Assembly (NCBI GenBank): GCA_964626565.1
Contig: CAZVFX010000061.1
Location: 1-43,451, forward strand
From: CAZVFX01 sp964626565
GTDB lineage: Bacteria > Myxococcota_A > UBA9042 > CAIXZC01
Length of the DNA: 43,451 nucleotides
Direction of reading: 5' to 3'
Shown here: piece after piece, positions 7,633 to 16,404 of the stretch
Position numbering within the stretch: position 1 is the stretch's first letter
Layout: every line of letters begins with the position of its first letter
Program-made: the position numbers and the translations under genes
Notes under the pieces: model-generated
Told to the model about the DNA's origin: nothing
The model's input: only the letters and a program-made list of their open reading frames with translations
The model's database searches: none

Positions 7633-10380
7633 ATGAGAATTGGCTCAAAACTGCATTTTCTTTCTGCAGCGCTGTTTTTGCTGGTCTGTGCGTCGACTCC
7701 GGCCCTCGCCGAGCCAGTGCTCTACTACGGGGGCGAGGTATTTACCGCTCGTTCCGATGTTCCTGACGCTGCTTGGTTCGTCGTGGACAAAGGCCGCTTC
7801 ATTGACGTTGGGACCGGCGAAGGAGTACCGGCAAAATGGTCTTCCCTCACCCAGCGTTTTGACCTGGATGGGCGCTTCGTACTGCCCGGGTTTGTGGACG
7901 CCCATCTCCACTTCATTGATGGGGGCCTGAGCCTGCTACAGACCGACCTGGGCGACGTCCGTGATGCTGAGGGTCTGGCCGAGGCGCTTCGACTAGCTCG
8001 GCAGCAGCCGATAAATGGCTGGACCGTGGCGCGAAACTTGGACCTTCAGCCTCTCGGGGGGAGGCTGCCCGACCACCAGTCCATGGGGCCGCTCACCGGC
8101 GAGAGGCCCGCCTATATCGCACTGAAGTCGGGCCACCACGTTTACCTCAACCGGGCCGGTCTGGAGTCCCTGGGAATCGACGGGGAAACACCCGACCCGG
8201 AGGGCGGCGTCATCCTGCGCGACGGAGACGGCTACCCCACCGGGGTTATGGTGGACACCGCAGCATGGAACGCGCAGCGGAAGCTGTATGCGAAACTGCC
8301 GCCGCAACTCATCGCACAAGCCATCCTCACCGCCCAGCAACGGGCGCTGTCGTACGGGATAACTGCCATCGGGGACAACACTTTCTATCCCGACCACGCT
8401 GCTCAGTACGAAAGGCTGTCCGCTGCAGGTCGGTTCGTGATGAGGGCGGCGCTCAGATCCTACGGGAAGGTGCGAGACACCCGCTTCCTCATGCGGCAGA
8501 CCGGGGTAGATTTCTTCGGCAACCGGGACAGCCGGCTTACCTACTTCGGCGACAAGTACTTCATGGACGAGTCCCTGTCCGTATCCACCTACGACGAGGG
8601 GCGAAAGCCGGACATCGTCCCGGGCGGCAGAGCGGAGCATACAGAAGACGTGGTCCGCGACCTTCTCCTCTTCGCCGGCCGCTATGGGACTGCGTTTCAC
8701 GTCCAGGGGCGGGAAGGGGCCCGGCGCATCGTGAACGCTCGCCTGGCCGTTCAGGACCGCCGGAAGAGCGCATATCCAGACGTCATGGACCATTGCGGGA
8801 GTTGCGGCGGTGACCTTCCCCGGCAGATCCGGGAGGCGGGTCTGACCGTTACCCTGCTCCCCGGCCAGCTTCACGAACTGCCTCAACTAACCGAGGCCTA
8901 CGGTTCCGAAATCATGCAGAATGTGCTGCAGTTCCGGCAACTTTTCGACGCTGGCGTCACCCCCGCGCTCACCAGCGACTGGCCCTTCGGCGCCCCTCCC
9001 AGCTCGGAAGGTGGCGCCCGTGATTTCCACCGCCTCGGTCTCGCACCCATCTCCGGCATTGCAGTTTCCGTCTTCGGCAAAGGTCCGGAGGGGGTTACGA
9101 TTCCGGGGGCTGAAGAGCGGACCATTACGCTGGCTCAGGCACTTGCCTCGTACACCACCAACGGCGCAGCAGCCATCGGCCGCGCCAATGAACTCGGGCG
9201 CATAGCCACCGGCTACCACGCCGACTTCGTCGTCCTTCCCGCCTCTCCGTTCGGACAGGGCCCTGCGCGGCTATACGACCTGGAAGTCGACATGACATAC
9301 GTCGGCGGACGGAAGGTCTACGACCGAGGGGTCCCGACCGTTGGAATCGGCCGCTTCGAGCCGGCTGCCGCAGCTGCCGACTTCTCATCCACTCCTATCG
9401 GTTGGACGCCTTCGCCCATTATTGGCTACGACCCGGTGCCGGGACTGATCCTCGGCGCCGCTCTCTTCGTCTATCCCTACCGAGCCGACGGCCTGCTGGG
9501 GAATGTGCAGCTTATGGTGGCGCCTATGCAGGGGGCCAGACTGCTCGCGACAACCGAGTTGGCCTGGTTGAGGGTTCTGCCCAACGTGGACTTGAGGCTC
9601 TCCAGCCGTTTCGAGAACTGGCAGGGCAGGTACTACGGCACTGGTATCGGTGCTTCGGCCGAAGACCCCCTGGAAACCGACCCGATGGACGTAGAAACCA
9701 CCGCGGGGCTTTCCTTCCACGTCGGCGATCATCTGCAACTCTACTCAGGGGTAGTACACGGTGTACTCTACGATGAAACGGCAGGGGAAATAGCCGTTGT
9801 GGGCGGCTCGACAGAAGGTCCGATTGAAGGTCACCGCACCGGGGTCCGGATGCAGCTGGGCCACGATACCCGGGAAGGCATGTTCTCTCCTCGCTTCGGG
9901 GGCTTGAGAACATTATGGGCCGAATGGTGGCCGGTGCAGGGCGGCCAAGTGTTGCACCGGGGAAAAGCAGGTGTGGAGTTGAGCCAGTTCGTTCCCCTCT
10001 ACAAGCCGGACGTGGTTCTAGCCATTAGAGGCCTCGGAGGCGTGTCGCTGGGTGAGCCAGCCTATTCGACCAACTACCGCCTTGGCGGCATAATGTTGCT
10101 GCGCGGCTATCTCGGCAACCGCTTTCGCGGCCACCACTACGCCGCGGCGACCGGTGAACTCAGATTCCCAATCTGGTCATTTGTATCGGGTGCAGCCTAC
10201 GGCGAAACCGGCATGGTGTGGCTAGACGACCAGGATGACCCGGAGAATGAGCTGGCCTACGTCGGCGGTGCCGGCCTCAGGTTCGGCCTTCCCCCCGACT
10301 TCCTCATCAAGCTCAGGTTCGATGTCGGCTTCGGAAGGGACCAGTGGGGTATCTTCTTCAATTTCAACGAGGCGTTCTGA
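7633..10380 (+). CDS. Amidohydrolase fused to an Omp85-type outer-membrane beta-barrel
   Basis: This 915-aa protein has a Sec signal peptide ending near LALAEPV. Residues 27-570 are an amidohydrolase of the YtcJ/amidohydrolase-3 family: metal ligands DAHLHF (H91, H93), K308 (GDKYFMDESLS), H356 (TAFHV), H387 (MDHCG) and D449 (LTSDWPFG), then GYHADFVVL. Residues about 590-915 are a beta-barrel like bacterial surface antigen/Omp85 proteins: GYDPVPGLILGAALFVYPY, LGHDTREGMFSPRFGG, the signature LGGIMLLRGYLGNRFRG, and a C-terminus ending in Phe (FFNFNEAF). The enzyme would sit at the barrel's N-terminal side, as in patatin-Omp85 (type Vd) proteins. No stop or frameshift lies at the junction. The substrate is unknown. 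The domain fusion is directly visible; placement in the outer membrane is inferred. Confidence 0.9.
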   Translation: MRIGSKLHFLSAALFLLVCASTPALAEPVLYYGGEVFTARSDVPDAAWFVVDKGRFIDVGTGEGVPAKWSSLTQRFDLDGRFVLPGFVDAHLHFIDGGLSLLQTDLGDVRDAEGLAEALRLARQQPINGWTVARNLDLQPLGGRLPDHQSMGPLTGERPAYIALKSGHHVYLNRAGLESLGIDGETPDPEGGVILRDGDGYPTGVMVDTAAWNAQRKLYAKLPPQLIAQAILTAQQRALSYGITAIGDNTFYPDHAAQYERLSAAGRFVMRAALRSYGKVRDTRFLMRQTGVDFFGNRDSRLTYFGDKYFMDESLSVSTYDEGRKPDIVPGGRAEHTEDVVRDLLLFAGRYGTAFHVQGREGARRIVNARLAVQDRRKSAYPDVMDHCGSCGGDLPRQIREAGLTVTLLPGQLHELPQLTEAYGSEIMQNVLQFRQLFDAGVTPALTSDWPFGAPPSSEGGARDFHRLGLAPISGIAVSVFGKGPEGVTIPGAEERTITLAQALASYTTNGAAAIGRANELGRIATGYHADFVVLPASPFGQGPARLYDLEVDMTYVGGRKVYDRGVPTVGIGRFEPAAAAADFSSTPIGWTPSPIIGYDPVPGLILGAALFVYPYRADGLLGNVQLMVAPMQGARLLATTELAWLRVLPNVDLRLSSRFENWQGRYYGTGIGASAEDPLETDPMDVETTAGLSFHVGDHLQLYSGVVHGVLYDETAGEIAVVGGSTEGPIEGHRTGVRMQLGHDTREGMFSPRFGGLRTLWAEWWPVQGGQVLHRGKAGVELSQFVPLYKPDVVLAIRGLGGVSLGEPAYSTNYRLGGIMLLRGYLGNRFRGHHYAAATGELRFPIWSFVSGAAYGETGMVWLDDQDDPENELAYVGGAGLRFGLPPDFLIKLRFDVGFGRDQWGIFFNFNEAF

Positions 10381-10417
10381 AGGGGCTGGCAACCAAAACG
10401 ACCAAAACGGCGACGGC

Positions 10418-10465
10418 GGGGACGGGGGACCCAAAACGACGGGGACGGGGGGCGGTTTTTGAACC
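10418..10465 (+). repeat. G-rich REP-like repeat, two units, left flank of the RAYT
   Basis: Units are GGGGACGGGGGA (10418-10429) and GGGACGGGGGGC (10442-10453). Each is associated with a preceding AAAACGAC. The second is followed by a small hairpin, CGGTT-TTT-AACCG with one G bulge (10452-10465). It lies 0.2 kb beyond the 3' end of the transposase gene and is oriented opposite to the copy on its other side. Confidence 0.75.
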
Positions 10466-10502
10466 GATTTGTGGGCCTCTCATGGCCATGAAATCGCCAA
10501 TT

Positions 10503-10586
10503 CGCAGCTTCCCCATCGCCACACCGGCGTCAATTTTCGTGAGACGCAGCTTTCCTTACGCCGCGCCGGTGCCAATGTTCGTTGGA
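10503..10586 (+). repeat. Imperfect 42-bp tandem duplication
   Basis: Two adjacent 42-bp units (10503-10544 and 10545-10586) share CGCAGCTT-CC, CGCC-C-CCGG-G-CAAT-TTCGT in the same positions. The period is a multiple of three, but neither strand gives a convincing gene. On the minus strand, one unit is open and the other has a TAA. It may be the remains of a coding repeat or a mobile-element by-product next to the RAYT. Confidence 0.65.
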
Positions 10587-10672
10587 AGAACGCCTCAAGC
10601 ACAGCCGAGAGCAGACCTCGGCTCAGATGGGGTACTAAAGAGTGACCAGCGGTTGCCTGCCCCGGTTCCTAC

Positions 10673-11470
10673 CTAAGAACCAGGGCCTTGACTGTCAGGT
10701 GCTCGGGACTCCGCGGCGACGACCTGCGGTTCCAGGACGAGCAAGCGAGCCGCCATGCGGCGCAGATCCCGGCGGGGCCAGGTCTTGTGACGCAGATGCC
10801 TGCCCAGGGCCAACATCAAGCGATGGCGGTTCCTGACAAACTTCTCGCTGCCGAGCGCGTGCCCGTGCTCAAGCTGACGCTCCTCGGGCAACTTCTTCTC
10901 TCGCCAGTACTCATCACACTGCCGACGATATTCGGCCTGACGCTCTTCAGGCGTGTCACCCATCTCAAGGTAGAATTGAGGCGGGGTCAGGTGTTCTGTC
11001 CACTCGTTGATCACCCCGAACGCATAATACCTGTACGAGGAGAATCGATACTCGGAAGGATGGTCGCACATGCCGGCTTCGACAGGGTTCCAGTCGCCGT
11101 AGAACATCACCCGCTTCAGCTCCTCCTGAGTCTGGCACACGACGGTTTTGGGGCGATCCTGGGCCACTGGCCCCCGGCGCTTCAGTAGACGGTTGAGCCT
11201 CTGAGCGAAGGAAGAGTGTGCGGCCCTGGCCCACTTTGACATGGGCTTGGCGCTGCCCTTCAGTTGGGCGGCTTTGTGGAAGTGGTTGGACATGACGCAA
11301 TAGCTGTGCAGCAGCACCTTACCGCCGGCCCGAAACATGAAACGAAAGAAGCAGAACAGGAACATCCTCTTCATGGCATCGGATTCCAGGAAGAAGGCAC
11401 CGGCCACCGTTCGCCACATCATGTGGTAAATGGAATTAGCCGGCAAAGTAAAATCACGTGTGTACCGCAT
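10673..11470 (-). CDS. REP-associated tyrosine transposase (RAYT / TnpA-REP, Y1 HUH family)
   Basis: This 265-aa protein is a single-strand-specific HUH nuclease of the IS200/IS605-related Y1 family. The HUH motif is CVMSNHFH (H63, H65). The likely catalytic tyrosine is Y124 in VMFYGDWNPVEAGM, followed by the typical PSEYRFSSYRYYAFG. The long C-terminal helix-rich part with GSEKFVRNRH is typical of RAYTs rather than of short IS200 TnpA. RAYTs are domesticated enzymes that process REP palindromes. G/C-rich repeats lie on both sides in opposite orientation (10418-10465 and 11568-11594). GGGAGG sits just before the ATG. No inverted repeats or target duplications mark an insertion sequence. Confidence 0.88.
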   Translation of the reverse strand: MRYTRDFTLPANSIYHMMWRTVAGAFFLESDAMKRMFLFCFFRFMFRAGGKVLLHSYCVMSNHFHKAAQLKGSAKPMSKWARAAHSSFAQRLNRLLKRRGPVAQDRPKTVVCQTQEELKRVMFYGDWNPVEAGMCDHPSEYRFSSYRYYAFGVINEWTEHLTPPQFYLEMGDTPEERQAEYRRQCDEYWREKKLPEERQLEHGHALGSEKFVRNRHRLMLALGRHLRHKTWPRRDLRRMAARLLVLEPQVVAAESRAPDSQGPGS

Positions 11471-11567
11471 CGTTGCACCTCCCTCTTTTTTGTTGGTCTC
11501 TCTATTGTTATGGGGGGTCTGAAATAGATCTGTACCATTAATTCGACATTTTGTCGTCGAGCGGCGT

Positions 11568-11594
11568 GGGGGCGGATTTTCGCCCCCCGTCCCC
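11568..11594 (+). repeat. REP-like hairpin, right flank of the RAYT
   Basis: GGGGGCG (11568-11574), loop GATTTT, and CGCCCCC (11581-11587) form a perfect 7-bp stem. The right arm is part of the family core CGCCCCCCGTCCC. It lies about 100 bp upstream of the transposase start, inverted with respect to the left-flank copy. Confidence 0.75.
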
Positions 11595-11635
11595 TGCAGT
11601 TAGCGGCGCTCCCGAGTCGCCGTGGAGTCTGGGGG

Positions 11636-11664
11636 TTGGCAACCGCGACTCCCGGTGCTAGGCT
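11636..11664 (+). promoter_or_regulatory. Candidate sigma70-type promoter, TTGGCA-N17-TAGGCT
   Basis: TTGGCA (11636-11641) and TAGGCT (11659-11664) have a 17-nt spacer containing CCGGTG. It lies 18 bp before the dksA-like ATG and would start the five-gene run to 17475. It closely matches the element at 6957-6985. Confidence 0.5.
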
Positions 11665-11682
11665 TGGTGCGGAGGCATCGAT

Positions 11683-12042
11683 ATGGATGAACTGACCCCC
11701 GCCCAGTTACGAGAGCTCGAGGCGACTTTGCGCATGCAGCAGGAAGAGATGAAAGCGACGCTCGATGATGCGAACGAAGTCTCTCAACCGGTTGAGCCGG
11801 ACTCGGCCATCGGACGCATATCGCGGGTTGACGCTATTCAGATGCAGCAGATGGCCCAGGCCAACCGGCGGACCACTATGCGTCGCCTGGAGCAAACCAA
11901 GGCTGCCCTCCAACGTGTCTCTGCCGAGGTTTACGGCGAGTGCGCCGAGTGCGGAGGCGATATCGGCTATCCCAGGCTCAAGGCCCGACCCGAAGCCCCG
12001 TTTTGCCTCGATTGCCAGAGCCGCCGCGAGCGTAGAGCCTGA
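11683..12042 (+). CDS. DksA/TraR-family zinc-finger protein
   Basis: This 119-aa protein has a coiled-coil N-terminal half (LRELEATLRMQQEEMKATLD and a second helix ending RRLEQTKAALQR) and a C-terminal four-cysteine zinc finger, CAECGGDIGYPRL...CLDC. That is the DksA/TraR layout. These proteins enter the secondary channel of RNA polymerase and alter initiation, often together with ppGpp. DksA itself is about 150 aa, so this is a shorter relative. It is 17 bp upstream of uup and likely leads an operon. Confidence 0.9.
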   Translation: MDELTPAQLRELEATLRMQQEEMKATLDDANEVSQPVEPDSAIGRISRVDAIQMQQMAQANRRTTMRRLEQTKAALQRVSAEVYGECAECGGDIGYPRLKARPEAPFCLDCQSRRERRA

Positions 12043-12059
12043 ACGAGCGGGTAGGTCAT

Positions 12060-13961
12060 ATGGCTATCATATCCCTGGTTGACGCAACCTTGTCCTTTGG
12101 TGCTCCGGCACTTGTGTCGGACGCCAATGCACAGATTCAACCCGGAGAGAGAATTGCGTTGTTGGGCCGCAACGGATGCGGCAAGAGTACTTTCTTGAAG
12201 TGTCTGGCCGGAGTGGCTGAACCTTCGCGAGGAGAGGTTCATTGCGATACTGGCCTGGTGCGCGGCTTTTTGCCCCAGGAGGTCCCTGAACGCCTGGACG
12301 GCACGGTCTACCAAGTGGTGGCAAGCGGATTGGCTGGGCTGAGCGGGCTCCTGATGGAATACCATGAGGCTGCCCAATTCGTTAGTGACTGCCCCGGTGA
12401 GGAAGCCCTGAGGCGCCTCGAGCAAATCCAGCAGCGCGTGGAGACGGAAGGCGCATTTGAGTTGCACGAACGGGTGTTGCGGACAGTCAACGACCTGAGC
12501 CTCCAGCCGGACGCGTCGTTCCAGACCCTGTCCGGAGGCCTCAAGAGACGGACTTTGCTGGCCCGGGCGCTCGCGGCACAACCCGACCTCTTGCTCCTTG
12601 ACGAGCCGACCAATCATCTGGACATCGATTCTATCGGCTGGCTGGAGAAAATGCTCTTGCGCTTTGAGGGCGCGTTACTGCTGGTCACTCACGACCGGAT
12701 GCTGGTGCGAAGGGTCGCCACGCGCATTCTTGACATCGACCGCGGCAGGCTCACCAGTTGGGCGTGCGACTACCATACGTTCTGCAGGCGCAAGGAAGAG
12801 GCTCTGGCCAATGAGGCCGCCCAGTGGGACGCGTTTGACAAGAAGTTGGCCAGGGAGGAAGTGTGGGTGCGTCAGGGAATCAAGGCCCGCCGCACCCGCA
12901 ACGAAGGACGCGTGCGCGCGCTGGAGCGCATGCGCACTGAACGCGCAGAACGCCGTCAGGCCGAAGGCAAGGCTCGTATGCTTGTGCAGCAGGCCAAGCG
13001 GCCGGGCGACATGATCATCGAGGTGGAAGGGCTGACTTTCGGTTATGGCGAGAGTCCCATCGTTGAGAATTTTTCCACCCGCGTAATTCGAGGAGACCGT
13101 ATCGGGGTGCTGGGCCGCAACGGATCGGGCAAGACAACGCTGCTGCGCCTGCTGCTCGGCACTTTGGAGCCCGACGCCGGGACAGTGGCCCATGGCACCA
13201 GGCTGGAGGTGACCTACTACGACCAACTCCGGTCGGCCCTCAAAGATGACCAGACGGTGCTGGAAGCCATGACTGAGGGAAGGGAGGTGCTGGTTTTCGA
13301 CGGTCGACCGGTGCACGTGTATGCGTATATGGAGAATTTCCTCTTCCACCGAGACCGCGCCAACACCCCGGTTTCAGCCCTGTCGGGGGGGGAGCGCAAC
13401 CGGCTGGTGCTGGCCAGACTGCTTTCCGCGCCTTCCAACGTCCTGGTCATGGATGAACCCACCAACGACCTGGACGTGGAGACCCTCGAACTCCTCGAGC
13501 AGTTGCTCATCGGGTACGAAGGGACTCTCTTGCTGGTGAGCCACGACCGGGAGTTCCTGAACAACGTTGTGACCAGCACCATGGTGGTTGACGGTGCCGG
13601 GGGTGTGACCGAGTATGCGGGCGGCTACGACGACTGGCTGGCGCAGCGTCCCGCACCGGAGCAGGCCCAGCCCGCCGGGGCAAAGCGCAGGGAGCGCAAG
13701 CGCCCTTCGGGGCCTCGCAAACTCACCTTCAACGAGAAGGCCGAGTTGGAGGGGCTCGAGCCTCGCATCGAGCAGTTGGAGGCGGAACGAGAAGAGCTGT
13801 TCGCACAAATGGCGGATCCGGAGTTCTATCGTGGAGAAGGTACGAACATCTCGGCCGCCCAACTCCGGGTGAAAGAGGTGGAGTCTGAGTTGGGTGAGGC
13901 CTACGCTCGCTGGGAGGAATTGGAGAGCATCCGGGAACAATCCGGCCGGCAGAATCGTTGA
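12060..13961 (+). CDS. uup: ABC-F ATPase, Uup type
   Basis: This 633-aa cytoplasmic protein has two ABC domains and no membrane segments. Domain 1 has GRNGCGKST (36-44), LSGGLKRRTLLARAL and LLLDEPTNHLDID. Domain 2 has GRNGSGKTT (about 351), LSGGERNRLVLARLL and VMDEPTNDLDVE. The linker between them is charged (KARRTRNEGRVRALERMR). A C-terminal coiled coil (about 560-625, with KLTFNEKAELEGLEPRIEQL) is the mark of Uup, which binds DNA and ribosomes and affects transposon excision and ribosome quality. The neighbour rsgA in the same run is also a ribosome factor. Assignment as ABC-F is firm and as Uup likely. Confidence 0.93.
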   Translation: MAIISLVDATLSFGAPALVSDANAQIQPGERIALLGRNGCGKSTFLKCLAGVAEPSRGEVHCDTGLVRGFLPQEVPERLDGTVYQVVASGLAGLSGLLMEYHEAAQFVSDCPGEEALRRLEQIQQRVETEGAFELHERVLRTVNDLSLQPDASFQTLSGGLKRRTLLARALAAQPDLLLLDEPTNHLDIDSIGWLEKMLLRFEGALLLVTHDRMLVRRVATRILDIDRGRLTSWACDYHTFCRRKEEALANEAAQWDAFDKKLAREEVWVRQGIKARRTRNEGRVRALERMRTERAERRQAEGKARMLVQQAKRPGDMIIEVEGLTFGYGESPIVENFSTRVIRGDRIGVLGRNGSGKTTLLRLLLGTLEPDAGTVAHGTRLEVTYYDQLRSALKDDQTVLEAMTEGREVLVFDGRPVHVYAYMENFLFHRDRANTPVSALSGGERNRLVLARLLSAPSNVLVMDEPTNDLDVETLELLEQLLIGYEGTLLLVSHDREFLNNVVTSTMVVDGAGGVTEYAGGYDDWLAQRPAPEQAQPAGAKRRERKRPSGPRKLTFNEKAELEGLEPRIEQLEAEREELFAQMADPEFYRGEGTNISAAQLRVKEVESELGEAYARWEELESIREQSGRQNR

Positions 13962-13980
13962 GTTCCCAGCGAGGAGTGCA

Positions 13981-15168
13981 ATGAACGCTAACGCACATAT
14001 GACGATGTCGGCCCTGATTCCCGCAGTCGCTCTTGTCGCCGCGCTTGCATCGCCGCAGGCTTACTCTCAGCCGTCCTCGCTGACGGAGACCATTGTGGCG
14101 CAACTGCGGCAGGCCTTTGATTCTCGCCTCGAGGACCCGGAGGCATACGCTAGGCAGGTGCAGCGGGAGTGCCGGGGATTCCCGGAAGGGGATCTGTTTC
14201 CCTACACTTTTCCAGCATTTGCCTATACCAGCCTCGCAAGTTCCGGGGACATTTCGTCCGCCTCGGCTCGAGACAAGGTTGGCGTCCTGCTCGGGTACGC
14301 CATCAAGTCTGCTGCGAAAAAAGTGCGTGCACCGAAGGGCGACCTCGCCAGGCTAAAGAGCTACCGCCACCATGCCACGTACCTTTGTCAGCTCAACGTC
14401 GGACTGGGCGCCCACCGGCTGCTCGGCGGCTCCGACTACGTTGAGTTGCATGACCACCTGTCACACTTGATCAGCACGGGTCTGACGGAAGCAAACGGTC
14501 CCGGACTAAGATCTTTCCCCAGCTACTCGTGGCCCTTTGATACAATCCCCTGCCTTGCTTCCCTCGCCTTGCACGACCTTGTCCGCGGGAAGAACGACTC
14601 GAAGCCCTTGGCGCAAACCCACTTCACCTGGGTTGCCGCCAACGCCTTGGATGAGGAAACCGGCCTGCCGTTGAGCAGGCTGGGCGCGGAGCGAGAGTTG
14701 CCCAGGGGTTGCGACCTCTCCTTGCGTACCATGTTCCTGGGCTGGTTCGCACCTGAACGGGCAGAAGCACATTACGACAAGTTTGTTGAGCATTTCTGGC
14801 TGGAGCGATTCGTCGCCGCCGGATTCGCTGAATGGCCCCGGGGAAGGGAGCACTTCGCAGACATCGACTCGGGGCCCATTCTGATGGGCATCGGCTCCGC
14901 TGCTTCGGCCATGGGAATCGGAGCCGCCCGGGTGGTCGGCGATGACTATCGTTTTCGTCGGCTCGTCTCGCAGATTCCCGGCATGAGTGCTGCCGTCGCG
15001 ACTCTGGCCTCGTCGGGCACCGGGGACAAACCAGCCCTAGTGTTCGGCACGCTGCCAGTGCGCCCGGGGTATGTTTCCGGCACACTGTTCGGCGACGCGG
15101 TCCTTTTCATGGCACTCACCTGGGAGCCCTGGTCAGAACTGAAGTCTGAGACCGTGCATACTCGTTGA
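13981..15168 (+). CDS. Exported protein of unknown function, helical toroid-like
   Basis: This 395-aa protein begins at ATG 13981, after GAGGAG, with a signal peptide (ALIPAVALVAALASPQAYSQP). It has no lipobox. Recognisable spots include a His-rich start (YRHHATYLCQLNVGLGAHRL), PSYSWPFDTIPCLASLALHD, DEETGLPLSRLGAE, RGCDLSLRTMFLGW and DIDSGPILMGIGSAASAMG. The regular alternation of helices with these Gly/Pro/Asp loops suggests an alpha/alpha-barrel, as in several glycan-active and isomerase families, but this is a guess. It is 19 bp after uup and is followed within 35 bp by a methyltransferase gene. I do not recognise the family. Confidence 0.75.
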   Translation: MNANAHMTMSALIPAVALVAALASPQAYSQPSSLTETIVAQLRQAFDSRLEDPEAYARQVQRECRGFPEGDLFPYTFPAFAYTSLASSGDISSASARDKVGVLLGYAIKSAAKKVRAPKGDLARLKSYRHHATYLCQLNVGLGAHRLLGGSDYVELHDHLSHLISTGLTEANGPGLRSFPSYSWPFDTIPCLASLALHDLVRGKNDSKPLAQTHFTWVAANALDEETGLPLSRLGAERELPRGCDLSLRTMFLGWFAPERAEAHYDKFVEHFWLERFVAAGFAEWPRGREHFADIDSGPILMGIGSAASAMGIGAARVVGDDYRFRRLVSQIPGMSAAVATLASSGTGDKPALVFGTLPVRPGYVSGTLFGDAVLFMALTWEPWSELKSETVHTR

Positions 15169-15200
15169 CCCTAGGCCCTGTTCGGCGTATGTTGTCCGGC

Positions 15201-16397
15201 ATGAAAGAAGAGAACAAGACCGTCGAAGACACACCGGATTCGCTGTTGCCCCACGTCAGGGCTTCGCTCAAGCGGTCCGACTTCGTTCGGCTCGTCCTGT
15301 CCAAGTACCGCGGGAAGGAGCCCGAATTGCGGCGAGTCGATGTTCGCCTGATCGAGCTTGCCAGTCGGCCGCATCTGAGCTTCGTCTTCCACTACCAGAC
15401 CAAGGACGTCACCAAGAACCACCCGGTACGCTACGGACTTGAGCGGCTGGATTCTCTACTGGGCGCCGATTTCAGAGCGGGGCACCTGTTCACTCGAGAC
15501 GAAGAATTTGAGGCTCTGTATAGTCGTAAGGGCAGAGTTCGCATCAGCCGTAGGAAGGCGAAGGCTTCCAGGGAAGCTGCCAGCCGTGAGCACAACCGAA
15601 GCAAGGAAAGGCTGTTGGTTTCGTCGACTCCATTCCTGCGCGAACTGGGGGTCACCGCCAAGGATGGCAGGGTGCGCCCCTCAATGTCCGACAAGTGGAA
15701 GCAGATAAACCGATTCCTCGAAGTCGCGGCGCCTGCGCTTCAGACGTTGTGCGGAAGGCCGGGCGACTCGGTTCGCGTCGTCGATTTCGGGGCGGGTAAG
15801 GGGTACCTGACATTCGCCATCCATCACTACTTGACCAACAGCGGGAAAGTGGCTCCTCAAGTTACGGGGGTGGAGCTTCGGCCTGCTCTGGTGGCCCTGT
15901 GCAACAAGGTGGCGGGAAAACTGAACTGCAAAGGACTCAAATTCATCGAGGGTGACATCCACAGTTTTCCGGGCCTCGAGGCTGACCTTCTCGTCGCACT
16001 CCATGCATGCGATACGGCCACCGACGAGGCCCTGGCAGTGGGCGTCAGTGCGGGGGCGAAGGTGCTGCTGGCGTCACCATGCTGCCACAAGCAGATCCGG
16101 CCGCAAATTCGAATCCCGGAAGTGTTGTCCCCCATGCTTCGCCATGGGATTCACCTCGAGCGCGAAGCCGAGATGGTTACCGACGCCTTGCGGGCACTGT
16201 TGCTGGAAGAAGCCGGCTACAAGGTCCAGGTCATGGAGTTTGTCTCCAGCGACCACACGGATAAGAACAAAATGCTCGTGGCCACCAGGCGAGCCGCTCG
16301 TTTCGACCCCTCCGTACCTCGCGCTGGCATCGACTCGTTGAAAGCGTTTTACGGCATCTCCGAGCATCATCTGGAGACATTGTTGAGGAGTGGTTGA
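15201..16397 (+). CDS. SAM-dependent methyltransferase (Methyltransf_32-like)
   Basis: This 398-aa protein has a class I methyltransferase domain in its second half. Motif I is VVDFGAGKGYLTFAIHHYL (from about 193), then VTGVELRPALVALCNKV. LLVALHACDTATDEAL and LLASPCCHKQI are typical of the PF13679 family, which includes relatives of eukaryotic METTL25 and GSTCD. The N-terminal 190 residues are a separate basic region (KGRVRISRRKAKASREAAS) that may bind nucleic acid; it contains HYQTKDVTKNHP. ATG 15201 is chosen; ATG 15189 and a TTG at 15165 that overlaps the previous stop are alternatives, none with a strong ribosome site. Substrate is unknown; RNA is plausible because rsgA follows 7 bp later. 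Confidence 0.85.
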   Translation: MKEENKTVEDTPDSLLPHVRASLKRSDFVRLVLSKYRGKEPELRRVDVRLIELASRPHLSFVFHYQTKDVTKNHPVRYGLERLDSLLGADFRAGHLFTRDEEFEALYSRKGRVRISRRKAKASREAASREHNRSKERLLVSSTPFLRELGVTAKDGRVRPSMSDKWKQINRFLEVAAPALQTLCGRPGDSVRVVDFGAGKGYLTFAIHHYLTNSGKVAPQVTGVELRPALVALCNKVAGKLNCKGLKFIEGDIHSFPGLEADLLVALHACDTATDEALAVGVSAGAKVLLASPCCHKQIRPQIRIPEVLSPMLRHGIHLEREAEMVTDALRALLLEEAGYKVQVMEFVSSDHTDKNKMLVATRRAARFDPSVPRAGIDSLKAFYGISEHHLETLLRSG

Positions 16398-16404
16398 GGG
16401 CGAC

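Noticed and set aside
10344..10676. Small plus-strand open frame across the repeat and 42-bp duplication
   Set aside because: It overlaps the end of the barrel gene, its composition follows the repeats, and there is no ribosome site.
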